Source: Eutypa lata (lineage: Eukaryota > Ascomycota > Sordariomycetes > Xylariales > Diatrypaceae). From it: 64,000 bases of DNA. How positions within the stretch are numbered: position 1 is the first letter of the stretch; each line of letters begins with the position of its first letter. The position numbers were made by a program, and so were the translations under genes. A model generated the notes under the pieces. The model ran no database searches, was not told the DNA's origin, and saw only the letters and a program-made list of their open reading frames with translations. Positions 19,881 to 31,822 of this stretch are shown piece after piece. The stretch spans positions 1,922,001 through 1,986,000 of the forward strand of contig JAKULF010000010.1 in NCBI GenBank assembly GCA_022661535.1, read 5' to 3'.

Positions 19881-21388
19881 GGGTGCGGTTTTATATTACT
19901 TATTATGATTCTCTTCCCTCCGTTGTGTGGAAGGTTGTGTTTGGCGCTTTATGGTGGTATGAAATTTGGTCGGTCGTTACATTACGGGGTTACGAATTTA
20001 TGAGAGATATCCATCGTTAGCATTGCTGAATTTAGATTGTCGTTATAAGACATTGCTTCTATCTTGTGAAATAATCTTCTAGTTCGCTGAGAAAACAATT
20101 GGTTGATTTACGTCAAAGCATAAGCCATTTCTGAATGTACGACCTCGACATAGTAGATAAACCGATTCAGGGTAAAAGCTCTGGAGCTATACTCACGGAT
20201 TATTGTAGATGTGGGACGTAAATCTACACGCCTATCTAGACAACGCAATGTAAAGGGGGGTTCTACGTGAAAATCCCCAAACTCTATCTTATTTTCTGAA
20301 ATCTATTCTTATCCTATGTCGAACTACTGATATATTATATAGATGTGAATGACATATCCCAGCCGACGTTCCACCCTGCTCCTGAGTTAATGAAAAGGGT
20401 TGCCTCACCTATCAGTCAAGAAAGGTGTAAGACCGCATCAACTGTGAAGCCATTGAAAACCCTACGCCGTCCCGACGAAGCTGCCGTCCTGCTTTCCTTG
20501 TTCGTTAGCCACCATCTTAGCCAAGTAGATGCCCTTAGACTTTGCGCAGAAAGCTCCACGCGGATTCACCGTCGCTGATATACTCTATGATTCACTGGGA
20601 ACCGTCGCATTTGCTGAGCTTGTGTTTACCGGCCTCGTCACTCCCAGTACCAACGCCCGCACCGGCACCAGCACCAGCACCAGAATTAGTAGTGTTCTCC
20701 GCGGATGGTACAGCGGCGGTGTGGCACCCCGTTACCGAATCTACATCTTATCTTTCTGGCTTGGAACTCACCCAGGCGAGCGAGGTGTGGTTCTTCTTCC
20801 CGATTTTCGGCATCAGATATTTGCGCGTAGCGCTAGAGGCTGAGGAAGTGTACGTGATCCAAGCATCCCGGGATGATTTCGTAGATTTCGCAGACCTTCT
20901 GCTTAATATGTTTTGAAACGTTTTCAATGAGCATAGATTGATTTTGTTTTCCACACAGGAAGTGCTAGATAGATATGTACAATAGCAAGAAACAGCATCA
21001 TAAAGAAAACATAAATGGCAGATAACTCCTCGTTATGGCAAGTTATTTACGGACAAAACCTTTCCGTCCTGAAATCTAATATATTCTCTTTTTTCGTGGA
21101 GGTTTATACATGCAATGCCATCCCATCACAGCCGTCGTTTGTATCACTACATTTGCCCTGCTATCAGGTAAGCTACTAATGAATGGAATACTTTTTTGAG
21201 CCCACCATTTGATTCGGTGGCAGGAACGATGGCAAATAATTCCACATGTATTGAGAAAGCCCGAGCTATTCACTTTCCATATGTGGGAGATTTGGTCGAC
21301 ATGGCTTGGCGACGACCTAGTGGAGATACAATCGGGGTGCAAAAGTCTCGGGTTGGTTTTTACAGCTTATTTGCTCCACCCTTTCCTT
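19881..21388. other. Intergenic up to the first RIP block
   Basis: About 1.5 kb. Two overlapping frames at 20,529-20,916, one with an Ala-Pro repeat followed by ELVVFSADGTAAVWHP, look faintly protein-like. They have no recognised domain, and composition changes abruptly to A+T at about 21,390. I do not call a gene. Confidence 0.4.
20542..20916 (+). CDS. Possible hypothetical protein (weak)
   Basis: A frame of 124 codons with an (AP)n run at about residues 38-47 and a C-terminal part (SADGTAAVWHPVTES, YVIQASRDDFVDFADLLLN) of ordinary amino-acid composition. It could be the last exon of a small gene, as the first 40 residues look unnatural, or chance. A competing frame starts at 20529. No domain, no start context and no homology were recognised, so this is only a candidate. 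Confidence 0.2.
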   Translation: MRRKLHADSPSLIYSMIHWEPSHLLSLCLPASSLPVPTPAPAPAPAPELVVFSADGTAAVWHPVTESTSYLSGLELTQASEVWFFFPIFGIRYLRVALEAEEVYVIQASRDDFVDFADLLLNMF

Positions 21389-23044
21389 TTTAATTTATTA
21401 AATCATAACTTTATAAATATTATATTAAAAATTATAAGATTTCGTAACTTAATACTTTAATTAATGTTTAATATAAATAAATTTATTATATTAAAAAAAA
21501 TTGAAAAATTAAAAAATTATACGTATTTTAAATATTAAAATAAAAAATTAATTATTTTATATATATACTTTTCTTTTTAATATTAAAACGGTTATATTAA
21601 ATATATAAAATTATAAAAATTATTTTTATATATATAAATAATAAAAAATATTAATAAAAAAATCTTATATTAATATAAATATACGTTATAAAAATATATA
21701 CTTTTAAACTTTTATATAAAATTCGTTAAAAATAAAATATTAAATATAAATATATAAATATTCGTTTAAAAATATAAAATTAAAGTTTTTATAATACTTT
21801 ATATATAATATATTTAAATTTGAAATATCTTTATTTTATAAATTTTATTACGTAAATTATTTAAATATTAAATTTATTTAATTTTTTACGTTACGTTTAA
21901 TTTTATATTACGTAATATATATAACGAATTTTAAAAATCTTTTTATATCGTTTTATTTAAAATATAAAGATTTATATAATATGATTTTAAATAAATTTTT
22001 TATTATATAAATCTTAAAAGATAATTAAAATTAAAATATATAAATTTATATAAAAAAACGATATTTATTAAAACTTTTATACTTTTATTATAAGTAAATT
22101 TAAAAGCTTTAATTCTTTTTATAAATATAATAAATTAACTTTTAAATTAAAGTTTAAATAAATTTAACGCAATAAATTAAATAAAGCATTTATTAACTTT
22201 ATTTAATTATTAAGTTTTTTAAAAAATAAAATAAAATAATTATTAAAAAAGTTAATAAAAACGTCGTAATTTAATTAAATTAAATAAAAATAATATAATT
22301 AAAAGATAATTATTAATTACAAGTTAATATTAATTAAATTAATGTATAAATTTTAAACTTTAATTATTTCTTTAATATTTTATGTTTTTATTTAAATATA
22401 AAAAAACGTTAATCGTTATATAAATATTTTAATATTAATAAAAAAACATTTTTTTTAAATAATTATTTCTTTTTAATTAACGGTATTAATATACGATTAT
22501 TTAATTTAAATAAAGTATAATTTAAAATGTTTTTTAATATAACTTATTATATAAATTTATTTTTTTCTTTAATATAATTATTTATCTTTTCGTATATATT
22601 TATAATATATATCTTTTTTTAATTTATTATTATATTATTAAATTTTTAATAATAATATATTAATTTATATGTAAATATTTTAATAAATACTTAATTAATT
22701 TTTTATATATAATTTATTAATAACTTTTTTAATTATTTAATATAATTATTATAACTTTAAATTATTTATTAATAATTTATTTAAATAAATATAATAACGT
22801 AATTTAAAACGTTTATATTATTAACGCGATATTTTTTATAATAAATAAATACTTTAAAGTAAATATAATAATAAAAATATAAAAATATTATCTTTTATAA
22901 CTTTTTAAAAATAATAATTAATTAAAAATTAATTAATAATTTAAAAAATTTTATTAATTATTTAAAATTCTTTTTATTTATTTATTAATTATTTATTATT
23001 TTTTAAAAAACTTTTTTAATTTTTTTTATTAATTATTAATCGTT

Positions 23045-23332
23045 TATAAATTCTTAAAGTTAAATAATAAAAATCTTATATTATATAATATAATAAAGTT
23101 TTTTATAATAAAGAAATTATATAATAAAATTTTTATAATACGTAAATTTATAATAAAAAAGTTATTATAAGATTTTTAAAAAATTCGTTTTATATTTTAA
23201 TATTTATAAAACTTATTAATTATTAAATAAATTTTTTTTAATTAATTAATTTTAAATTTTAAATTTTAAAATGTTTTAAAATAAATATATTACGTAAATA
23301 TTTAAAGTTATAAAAAGTAAAATTAAAAAATA
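23045..23332 (+). repeat. Outer direct repeat, left copy (LTR-like)
   Basis: About 288 bp matching 38,867-39,157 in the same orientation, with mostly transition differences. The right copy ends in less mutated sequence (GCGGGACC) where this copy reads GTAAAATT, the direction expected from RIP. The pair may be the LTRs of an older element into which the internal islands and the copia element were later inserted. I could not confirm a target duplication. Confidence 0.5.
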
Positions 23333-23569
23333 TAAATAATTTTTTTTATAAATTTATATTATGTTAAATAAAAATAAAAATATTTTTAATTAATTAATTA
23401 TTTATTTTTTAATTTAATTTTTTATTTATTTTTAATATTTTTATAATATTATAAAATAATAATTTATTAAATATAATTTTATATTAAATTAATAAAATTA
23501 ATAAAATTAATTTAAATGAAATTAATAATTAAATATATATTAAATTAAATAAATTTAATAAAAAATTAA

Positions 23570-23790
23570 AAAGTTAATTTATTATAATAAATAAAAATAT
23601 AAATTAATATAAATTAATTTTTTTTAATTATAATTAAAAGTAAAAAGTAAAAAAAAAATATAATGCTTTAATGTTTTTTAATTTAAGTGTTTTATATATA
23701 AAAGTTAATAAATTAATATTATATAAATCGTAAATATTTTAAATATTTAAATAATTAAGTTATATATAATTATAAAGTTTAATTTTAAGT
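23570..23790 (-). repeat. Dispersed repeat A, copy 1
   Basis: In reverse complement this matches segments at about 53,120-53,330, 55,100-55,260 and 56,880-57,065. Shared landmarks are ACGATTTATATAATATTAAT and a following TATATATAAAA stretch. This copy keeps more G/C (for example AAGTGTTTTATATA on the plus strand) and so is the least mutated. It may be a solo LTR or a MITE. Confidence 0.5.
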
Positions 23791-26379
23791 TTTATTATAT
23801 TATAAAAATAAATTATAATATTAAATAAAATAATTAAAATATATAATAATTAAAAAGTTTAATTTAAAATTTAATTATTATTTTAATTATAAATTAATAT
23901 ATAATATTAAAAATAATATTAAAATTAATATTAATAATTTTCGTAATTAATATATTATAAAAAAACTTTTTTTTTACGTTAAAAACTTTATTTAATAAAT
24001 TAATATAAAACGAAAATAAAATAAACGATTAAATTTTAAAAGATTTAATTTAAAATTAAAATTATAATAATATAAAAAAAACGAATTAAAATATTTTAAT
24101 TAAAAGCGATTTTATTTTTCGAAATTATAATTTTTTTAAAATACGAAAATAAAAATAAAAAATATTTTTATTAAATTTAAAATTCGTTTAAATTAACGAA
24201 ATAATATTTAATAAATTACGAAAAGTTTATATTAATTTTAATAAATATTTCTTTTTTAATTTTTAAATATAATTTATTTTTATTAAATTAATAAATATTT
24301 TTTAATAAATTATAATTTATATAAAATTATAAAAAGTTAATTTAATATAAATTATAAAACTATAAAAGCATATATTTTTTTAAAATTAAAGTTTAATAAT
24401 AAAAACGTTTTTAATAATTAAAAACGATATAATATATTATCGAAAAAACGATATATTATATTATTAAATAATTAATAATAAAAGCAAAATAATTATTAAA
24501 AAAGAATACGTATTTAAAGTACGTATTTTATATTTATTTAATTTATTTTATTTAATATAAATCTTTTAAAAAGTTATATTATAATTAAATAATATTTTTT
24601 AAAATAATAATTTAAATTTTAAATAATTATTATTAATTTTATAAATTTATAATAAAATTTATAATTTTATTATTTTATTAAAACGAAAACTTTATTAATT
24701 TTATATATTATATTCGTAAAACATTTTATTAATTATCGTAAAAATATCGTAATATTTATTATAATAAAAAAATATTTTTTTTATTTTTTTTAAATATATA
24801 TATTAATTATTTAATTATTTATATATAATTATATTAATTTATAAAATATATAATAAATAATTAAAAGAATAATACGAAAAACCTTTATAATTATTTATTA
24901 TAAAATTAAAATTAAAATTTATAATATTTTAAAAATAATCGTTTAATTATATAAAACCTTTATTTTATTTTATAATTTAAAACTTTTTAAAATTATATTA
25001 AATAAATTAAATATTATTATAATAATATTAATAACATTTAAATTAAATTAAATTTTAAATTTTAAATATAATAATTTAAAAATTAACTTTATATAAAAAT
25101 ATATTTATATAATTATAACGAACGATAATATATATTTTAATTATAAAATAAAAAGTTATTAAATAAAAAATTATTAAAAAAAAGTTAAATTTTTTAATAA
25201 TAAATATTAAAAAAATAAAAAAGTTATTTTTTAAAAAACTTTATATAATAATAATAATCTTAAATATATTAAATTTAAATTAACTTTTAATAAATAAAAA
25301 CGTAAAATTAAATTAAAAAAATATTCTATTAATATTAAAATTAACGAAAATAATAAAAACGATAAAAATTTAATAAAATAATTATAATAAAATAATTTTA
25401 AATATAAATAAAAATTTAAAAAAGTTTTTAAATTATTTAATTAATATAAACGTTAACGAAAAATTTAAATGTATATAAAAAAATTTATAAAAAAAATTAT
25501 TAATAAATTAATAATATATTTAAAATAAAAATAATAAATATTTATTTTTAACGTTTTTTTAATTATAATTATATTTTTTATTATTTTTTATAATTTTTAA
25601 TAAAAATATAATTTATATATAATATTATATAATTATTTATAATAAAAAATTTAATAAAATTATATTAAATAAAATATTTTAAAATAAATTAATTTTAAAA
25701 AATATTTTATAAATTTAATATATAATATAATTATAATAAAAATAATATATATATAATTAAAAAAATTAAAAATAAATAAATAAAATTTTATTAATCGTTA
25801 TAATATAAAAAAAATACGGCTTTTTATAAATTTCGAAAACTTTTTTTTTAACTTTTAAAATCGATAAAATTTTACTTTATAAATAATAATATTCGTTAAT
25901 TTTAAAAGTTATATTATATATACGTAAATAATAACATTTATAATAAAATACGCTTTTAATTTTTAATTTTAAATTAATTATAATAAATTAATTTAAATTT
26001 AAAATCGAAAATTAAATTCGTATAAAAATATTTAAAAATAAAAAAATAATTACTTTTTTTATTTTTTTTACTTTATATAAAATTTAAACTTTAAGTTTTA
26101 CGGATTTATTATTACGTATTACGAATTTTACGAATTTAATTATTATATTATAAGCTTTTTATATTACGAGTTATATTAATTATTATATAAAAATATTATA
26201 TTTTATCTTTATATATATAATTAATTTTACGCTCGTACGTAAATTTAATCGATTTATAACTTAATTAATTAATTAAAAACTAAGTAAATAATTAAAGCTT
26301 TTATTATTTAATTATATTACTTAAAGAAATTCTTAAATAATTAAAGCTTTAAGTTTATAAATTATTTTTATATAATTAT

Positions 26380-27700
26380 TATAACTATTTATAACTGTTA
26401 TAGCTATTTATATACAGCTATAAGTTTATAGGCTAAAGTTATTTAGTTGTTGCAGCTATTTATATACAGCTGTATGGCAGCTGTAGGTTTATAAGTTTGT
26501 AAGTCCATAAGGTGGCTAATAACTAGGTCCGAAAGGTGGCTTGTAAGTGGTTAATAACTCTGTAGGCTGTAGGTCTGAAGGCTCCAGATATGTAAGTGGT
26601 CAAAGCTTAAGCTGTAAGCTGTAGGTCTGTAAGCTACAGCCACCTAGCTGTTGCAGCCACCTAGTTGTTGCAGCCACCTTAAAGCTGCTATAGCCACTTA
26701 TATACAGCTGTAGGTCTGTAGGTCTATAGGTCCAGAAGGTGGCTGCTAAGTGGCTAGTAGGTCTGTAAGCTGTAAATCGGTAGCCTTTAGGTCTGTAGGT
26801 GGTCAAAGCTTTAGGTGTAAGCTGTAGGGTAGGTCTGCAAGCTACTGCTGTTACCGTACAGTTGCTACTGCCCCCGTCAGCTGTCACAGCCCCCGTCAGC
26901 TGTCACAGTCACCGTCAGCTGTCACAGCCACTTACAGCTGCTGCAGCTACTTATATACAGCTGTAGGTCAGCTGTAGGTCTAAAAGCTGTAGTGCAGGGT
27001 AAGTCTGCTAGCCACTTAGTTACTGCCACCGTACAGTTGTTACTGCCCTCGTTAGCTGTTACAGCCCTTATAACTGCTGCTACTATACAGCTGTTATAGC
27101 CACTTAAACCTGTAGGTTTAAAAGCTGTAAGTTTATACGCTGCAAGATAGGTCTATAAGCCACTTAACTGCTACCACTTACAGCTTTTAAACCTTTAGTT
27201 ACTACAGTTATTTACAGCTGTTACAGCTACTTATATACAGCTATAGGTTAGCTGTAAGGTAAGTCTACAAGCTACCTAGCTGCTGCCACCGTACAACTGC
27301 TACAGCCACTTACAGCTGTAAGTTTAAAAGCTATAAAGTAAGTCTATAAGCTGTAAGTTTAAAAGCTGTAAGTTTAAAAGTTATAAAGTAAGTTTATAAG
27401 CTATAAGTTTAAAAGTTATAAGTTTAAAAGCTATAAAATAAGTTTATAAATTTATAAGTTTATAAGTTTATAAGTTTATAAGCTATAAGTTTAAAAGTTA
27501 TAAAATAAGTTTATAAGCTATAAGTTTAAAAGTTATAAATTTAAAAGTTATAAAGTAAGTTTATAAGCTATAAGTTTAAAAGTTATAAGTTATAAGTAGT
27601 TAAAGTTAAGTGGCCCATAAAACTTAAAAAATGCACTTAATTAAAGTGTTAAATCTTTTTTAAAACTAATTAAAAGATTAACGCTAATTAACTTTAAATT
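26380..27700 (-). repeat. GC-richer tandem-repeat island, copy L (inverted)
   Basis: This island is dominated by variants of CTGTAGGTCTAAAAG and AGCTGTAGGT, with a graded loss of G/C towards both edges. Its right end, in reverse complement, matches the left part of the island at 29,480-30,690, including the TTAAATCTTTTT and GGCCCATAAAACTTAAA flanks. The similarity continues to about 27,860 (opposite 29,350), so the two islands are arms of a large inverted repeat. It lacks the tRNA-like and 90-bp segments of the other copies. Peptide frames inside are repeat artefacts. Confidence 0.75.
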
Positions 27701-29479
27701 AATTCGGCATTAAATCTTTATCGATGTAAATTCGATTAATTTTAAAAGGGTATTATTATTAATATTCGTTATTCGTATTAATTTTAATTTTATTTCGAAT
27801 TTTATAATTAATTTCGAAAAACGTTAAAATAAAAATATTCTTCGGATATAATAAAAAAGATTTATTAATAATTTTATAATTAAAATATATTTATAAAAAT
27901 ATATTAAATAATTTTTTAAATTATTTAAATTTATTAAAAAATATTAAAATATTAAAATAAAAATTAAACATTATATTAATATAAATTATTATTACGAAAA
28001 TATAATTTAATATAATTAAAAATAATATAAAATGTTATATAAAAAATATTTTAAAATTTATATAAAATAATTAAAAATTTTAAATAATATTAATTTTATT
28101 AACGTTTAAAAAAATACTTAAATAAAAAATAAAATTAAATAAAAACGATTTTTATATTATTTAACGCTTTTATTATAATTATTAAAAAAAAACCGTTTAT
28201 TTATTATTAAACGTAATAAATAAAATTTAATAAATAATAAAACATTAATATTATTATTTTATAAACTTTAAAAATAACTTTTAATATATCGAAACTTTTA
28301 AATTATATAAAAAAATAACTTTTATAATTTTATTTAATTTAAATAAATAAATAATAATACTTTTTAATCTTTATAACGTATTAATAATCTTTTAAACTTT
28401 AATAAAAAAGATTTTAATATAAAGAAAAACTTTAAAATAATTTTATATAAAAATAAAAAAGTTATTTTAATAATTATTAAATTATAATATAATAATTAAT
28501 AATACGAAATCGATTATATTTATTTATAAAAAGATATTTCTTTAAATTTATTATATTAAAAGAAATATTAAAGTTAATTTAATTAAAATATTAATAATAC
28601 GAAAATAATCGAAATTAAAAATTATAATTAAAATATAAGCGTTCGTTAACGTAATAAGTTATTTTCGTTATTTAATTATAAATTATTCGAAAATGTTAAT
28701 ATTTTTAATAAAATTAATTAAAAGTTTAAAAAATTATTTAATAATAAATTCGTAACGTAATTACGATAATATTTATTATATAAAAGTTTAATTAATAAAT
28801 CTTTTATATTATATTAATATAATCTTTTTATAACTTTATTTATATAAAAAACGAAACGAAATAATTCTTTATTTTATAATTTATTTTTTTAAAAAGTTTA
28901 TAAATATATAAACGAAATATATAATTTAAAAGATTTTTTTAAAAATAATATTAATAATATTAAAAAAGAAAAAACGTAATAATAATAATAATAAATTACG
29001 AATTATTTAAAACGTTAAATATAAAAATTAAATAATTAATATATATCGTTAAATCTTTTTATATTATTTAATATTATAATATATAAAGTTTTTATAAATT
29101 AAATAAAGCGAATATTTTTATAAATTATTTATTACGTTTTATCGAAAATATATAAAATTAAACGTATTTAATTAAAAATTTATTTTATTTTATTTAAAAT
29201 TTTAATTAATTAAATTAAATTAATTTATAAATTATATATAAATATTTTTAATATAAAATAATAATAAACGAAAAATAATTAAAAGATTTTTTATACGTAA
29301 TTAATATAATAATAAAAATAAAAACTTTTTAAAAAATAATTAAATATAATAATTTAATAATTAAATCCGAAGGATTTTTTATTTTAACGTTTTTCGAAAT
29401 TAACCGTAAAATTCGAAATAAAAATAAAGTTAATATAAATAACGAATATTAATAAAAATATCTTTTTACGATTAATTAA
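27701..29479. other. RIP-degraded spacer between inverted islands
   Basis: A+T-rich DNA between the two arms. The outermost 150 bp on each side are still recognisably inverted copies of each other (for example ATTTCGAAAAACGTTAAAAT at 27,810 against its complement near 29,390). The middle is too mutated to classify and is likely the decayed core of the element carrying the arms. Confidence 0.6.
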
Positions 29480-30123
29480 TTTTAGATTAATAAAAACTTA
29501 ATGCCGAGTTAATTTAAAGTTAATTAATATTAATCTTTTAATTAATCTTAAAAAAGATTTAACACTTTCATTAAGTATATCCTTTAGGTTTTATAAGCCA
29601 CTTAGCTTTAACTACTTATAACTTATAAACCTACCTTATAGCTTTTAAACCTACAGCTTTTAAACTTACAACTTTTAAACCTACAGCTTTTAAACCTACA
29701 GACCTACCCTGTAGCTTTTAAACCTACAGACCTACAGCTTGTAGACCTACAGCTGTAGGTGGCTGTAGCAGCTGTACGGTGGCAGCAGCTAGGTAGCTTG
29801 CAGACCTACCCTACAACCTACAGCCCTACAGCTTTTAAACCTACAGCTGACCTACAGCTGTATATAAGTAGCTGTAGCAGCTGTAAGTGACTGTAGCAGC
29901 TGTAGGTCTAAAAGCTGTAGGTGGCAGCAGCTAGTTAGGTGGCCTACAGACCTACCCTACAGCTGACCTACAGCTGTATATAAGTGGCTGTAACAGCTGT
30001 ACGAAGGTGGCTTACAGACCTGTAGACCTATAGCCTACAGACCTACTAGCCACTTACTAGCCACCTTTCGGACTTACAGACCTACAAATTACAGCCCTAA
30101 AGCTTTGACCACTTAGGGATTTC

Positions 30124-30175
30124 TAAGGTGGTGCAGCTAGGTGGTGCAGCTAGGTGGTGCAGCTAGGTGGTGCAG
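30124..30175 (+). repeat. 13-bp tandem repeat, 4 units
   Basis: GGTGGTGCAGCTA repeated four times. The equivalent place in copy R (about 52,243-52,268) has only two units. Confidence 0.85.
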
Positions 30176-30284
30176 CTTTGACCAGCTAGCTCGGCTATAG
30201 GTCGGCTAAACCTGCGTACGGGCGCAGAATTGGGTATATATATGGAGTTAAGTGGAAGATTTGTATGCAGTGATTAGTGTAAAA

Positions 30285-30365
30285 AGCCTGTAGTGTAGTG
30301 GCTAAATCTGTAGAATCCGTAATACGTAGTAATCAATCTGTAGAGCTTAGGGTTCGAATCCTAAA
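30285..30365 (+). ncRNA. tRNA-like pol III promoter (SINE-type head)
   Basis: TAGTGTAGTGGC at 30,291-30,302 fits the A box (TRGYNNANNGG) and GGTTCGAATCC at 30,351-30,361 fits the B box of tRNA genes. A close counterpart is in copy R. The 3' half does not fold into a full cloverleaf that I can draw, so this is not a functional tRNA. It resembles the tRNA-derived head of a SINE. A second B-box-like ATTCGAATCC follows at about 30,397. Confidence 0.5.
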
Positions 30366-30434
30366 CTGTAAAGCTGTAAAACTGTAGAGCTAAAGATTCG
30401 AATCCAGCAGCCTGGATCCTTCGGATCTTCCAGA

Positions 30435-30507
30435 CATTCGAATTGCCGTAGTACATAATTTACTATAGAGTTTGTAAGTAAAAGTAAGTACTACGGCAAT
30501 TCGAATG
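30435..30507. repeat. 73-bp perfect-ended inverted repeat (MITE-like)
   Basis: Perfect 20-bp inverted ends (30,435-30,454 and 30,488-30,507) starting CATTCGAATTGCCGTAGTAC enclose a 33-bp A+T-rich loop. The same unit is in copy R at 52,511-52,583 with one arm mismatch. Transcribed, it would form a strong hairpin. Confidence 0.8.
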
Positions 30508-30590
30508 GCCCTGTTATTATCAGCAACTTACACTTTAATTCTTCGGCTAGATTCTTCGGATCTGGCGTAGTAGGCTACAGCCTGCGGAGC

Positions 30591-30680
30591 AAAATTTTGC
30601 CGATCCCGGAGGTCGGAAAAAAGTCCCCGGAGCTTGCGAAGGGCCGTACTTTTTTGCACCGCAGCGGTCGGCAAAATTTT
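30591..30680 (+). repeat. 90-bp segment with 13-bp inverted ends, orientation 1
   Basis: The ends are AAAATTTTGCCGA and TCGGCAAAATTTT, enclosing 64 bp of GC-rich DNA. At 52,667-52,756 the same 90 bp lie in the opposite orientation although the flanking island is collinear. Confidence 0.9.
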
Positions 30681-31607
30681 AAAGTTTAAAAGTTTTTATT
30701 ACGATTAAAATTATTTAATTATTAAAATTTTAATATAAAATGTTTTAAAATAATTTTAAGATTTAAAAGTTATTTTAATAATATAATAAATTATATTTAA
30801 ATATTTTACATTTTAATTAAAAAAAAAACTTTAATTTTTTATTATTTAATTTAAAATCTTTATAATTATAAAATACATTATAAATTAAATAAAAATATAA
30901 TTTATATTTTTTATATAATTTATTAATATAATATTTATAATTAAACGAATTAAAATAATCTTTAATTATTTAAAAAAAATAAATTAATAATAATATTAAT
31001 ACGTTTAATAATTACGAAATATAAAAATAATATTAATAATATAAATTAATAATAAAATTTATTATATTTATTTAATTTTATAAAAACGATAAAATAAAAA
31101 ACGTTAATTATAATATTAAAAAAATTATATTACGAAAATATTAAATTAATTTTATATTAAATTTATCGTATTTATTTTAAAAAATAATAACGATATATAA
31201 TAAAACATTTAAATTAAATAATTATAATAATTACTTTTTTAATATTTAAAACGTAATTTTTATAAAAATAACTTTAAATAAAGCTTTTTAAATATATTTA
31301 AAAATTAATTAATTAAATAATATAAAACGTTTATAATTAAAAATTATTATAACGATTTAAAAATATTATAAAATTTAATTTAAATTTACGTTATAAAAAT
31401 TAAATATTAATAATTCGTTATTTTTAAAAAAAATATAAACTTTATTATAATAAAATTTAAATTATAACGAATTATTATTTAAAAAATATATATCGCATAT
31501 TAAGTTTTTAAAAAAATACGTTTTTATTAAAATATAATAAAATTAATTTATTTTTTATTTATATAAACGATAATTATTTTATACGAAATTTATAATATAT
31601 AAATAAA
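30681..31607. other. RIP-degraded DNA between island M and the copia element
   Basis: A+T-rich, with no reading frame and no recognised repeat apart from the 5-bp target site ATAAA at its right edge. Confidence 0.6.
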
Positions 31608-31822
31608 TGTTAATAAATAAAGTATTTTAATAATAATTTATAATAATAATAAAAAGTTAAATATTAAAATTATTTTAAAATATTACGTATAACATTTAAA
31701 ACATAAAGATTAATATATAATTCGAGTTTATAATTAAATTAATATAAACTTTTTTAAATAATAATATATATTTTACTTTTTAAAAATTATTTAAAATTAA
31801 TATTTATTTATATATTTTAATA
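31608..31822 (+). repeat. 5' LTR of the copia element
   Basis: 215 bp. It begins TGTTAATAAATAAAGTATTT and matches 38,562-38,776 throughout, with scattered transitions. Confidence 0.75.

Larger units (their letters stand above)
21389..26379. other. RIP-degraded A+T-rich block, part 1
   Basis: The DNA changes abruptly to almost pure A/T. Remaining C and G are mostly in CpG (TCG, ACG), as expected when RIP converts C to T mainly at CpA. No reading frame above 60 codons survives. It contains one copy of an outer direct repeat (23,045-23,332) and one inverted copy of the dispersed A repeat (about 23,570-23,790). It is presumably repeatedly inserted and mutated transposon DNA; no family could be assigned to most of it. 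Confidence 0.85.
29480..30690 (+). repeat. GC-richer composite island, copy M
   Basis: In order: a flank ending CTTTAGGTTTTATAAGCCAC; a tandem array of roughly 15-bp units built on CTACAGCTTTTAAAC; longer variants with CAGCTGTATATAAGTGGCTG; four copies of a 13-bp unit (30,124-30,175); a tRNA-like promoter (30,285-30,365); a 73-bp inverted repeat (30,435-30,507); and a 90-bp segment with 13-bp inverted ends (30,591-30,680). It is collinear with 51,705-52,756. The array is more RIP-mutated here (TTTTAAAC for TTTTAGAC). Confidence 0.8.

Noticed and set aside
24000..26250. Possible transposase or polymerase relic
   Set aside because: I could not read a consistent set of motifs through the mutations in any frame, so no family is assigned.
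26600..26887. Frame of 95 codons in island L and similar frames at 51,810-52,178
   Set aside because: The peptides are translations of the tandem repeat (recurring RPTDLQ), so this is not a gene.
30285..30365. Functional tRNA gene
   Set aside because: The A and B boxes fit, but a complete acceptor stem and cloverleaf could not be drawn, so it is kept only as a tRNA-like promoter.
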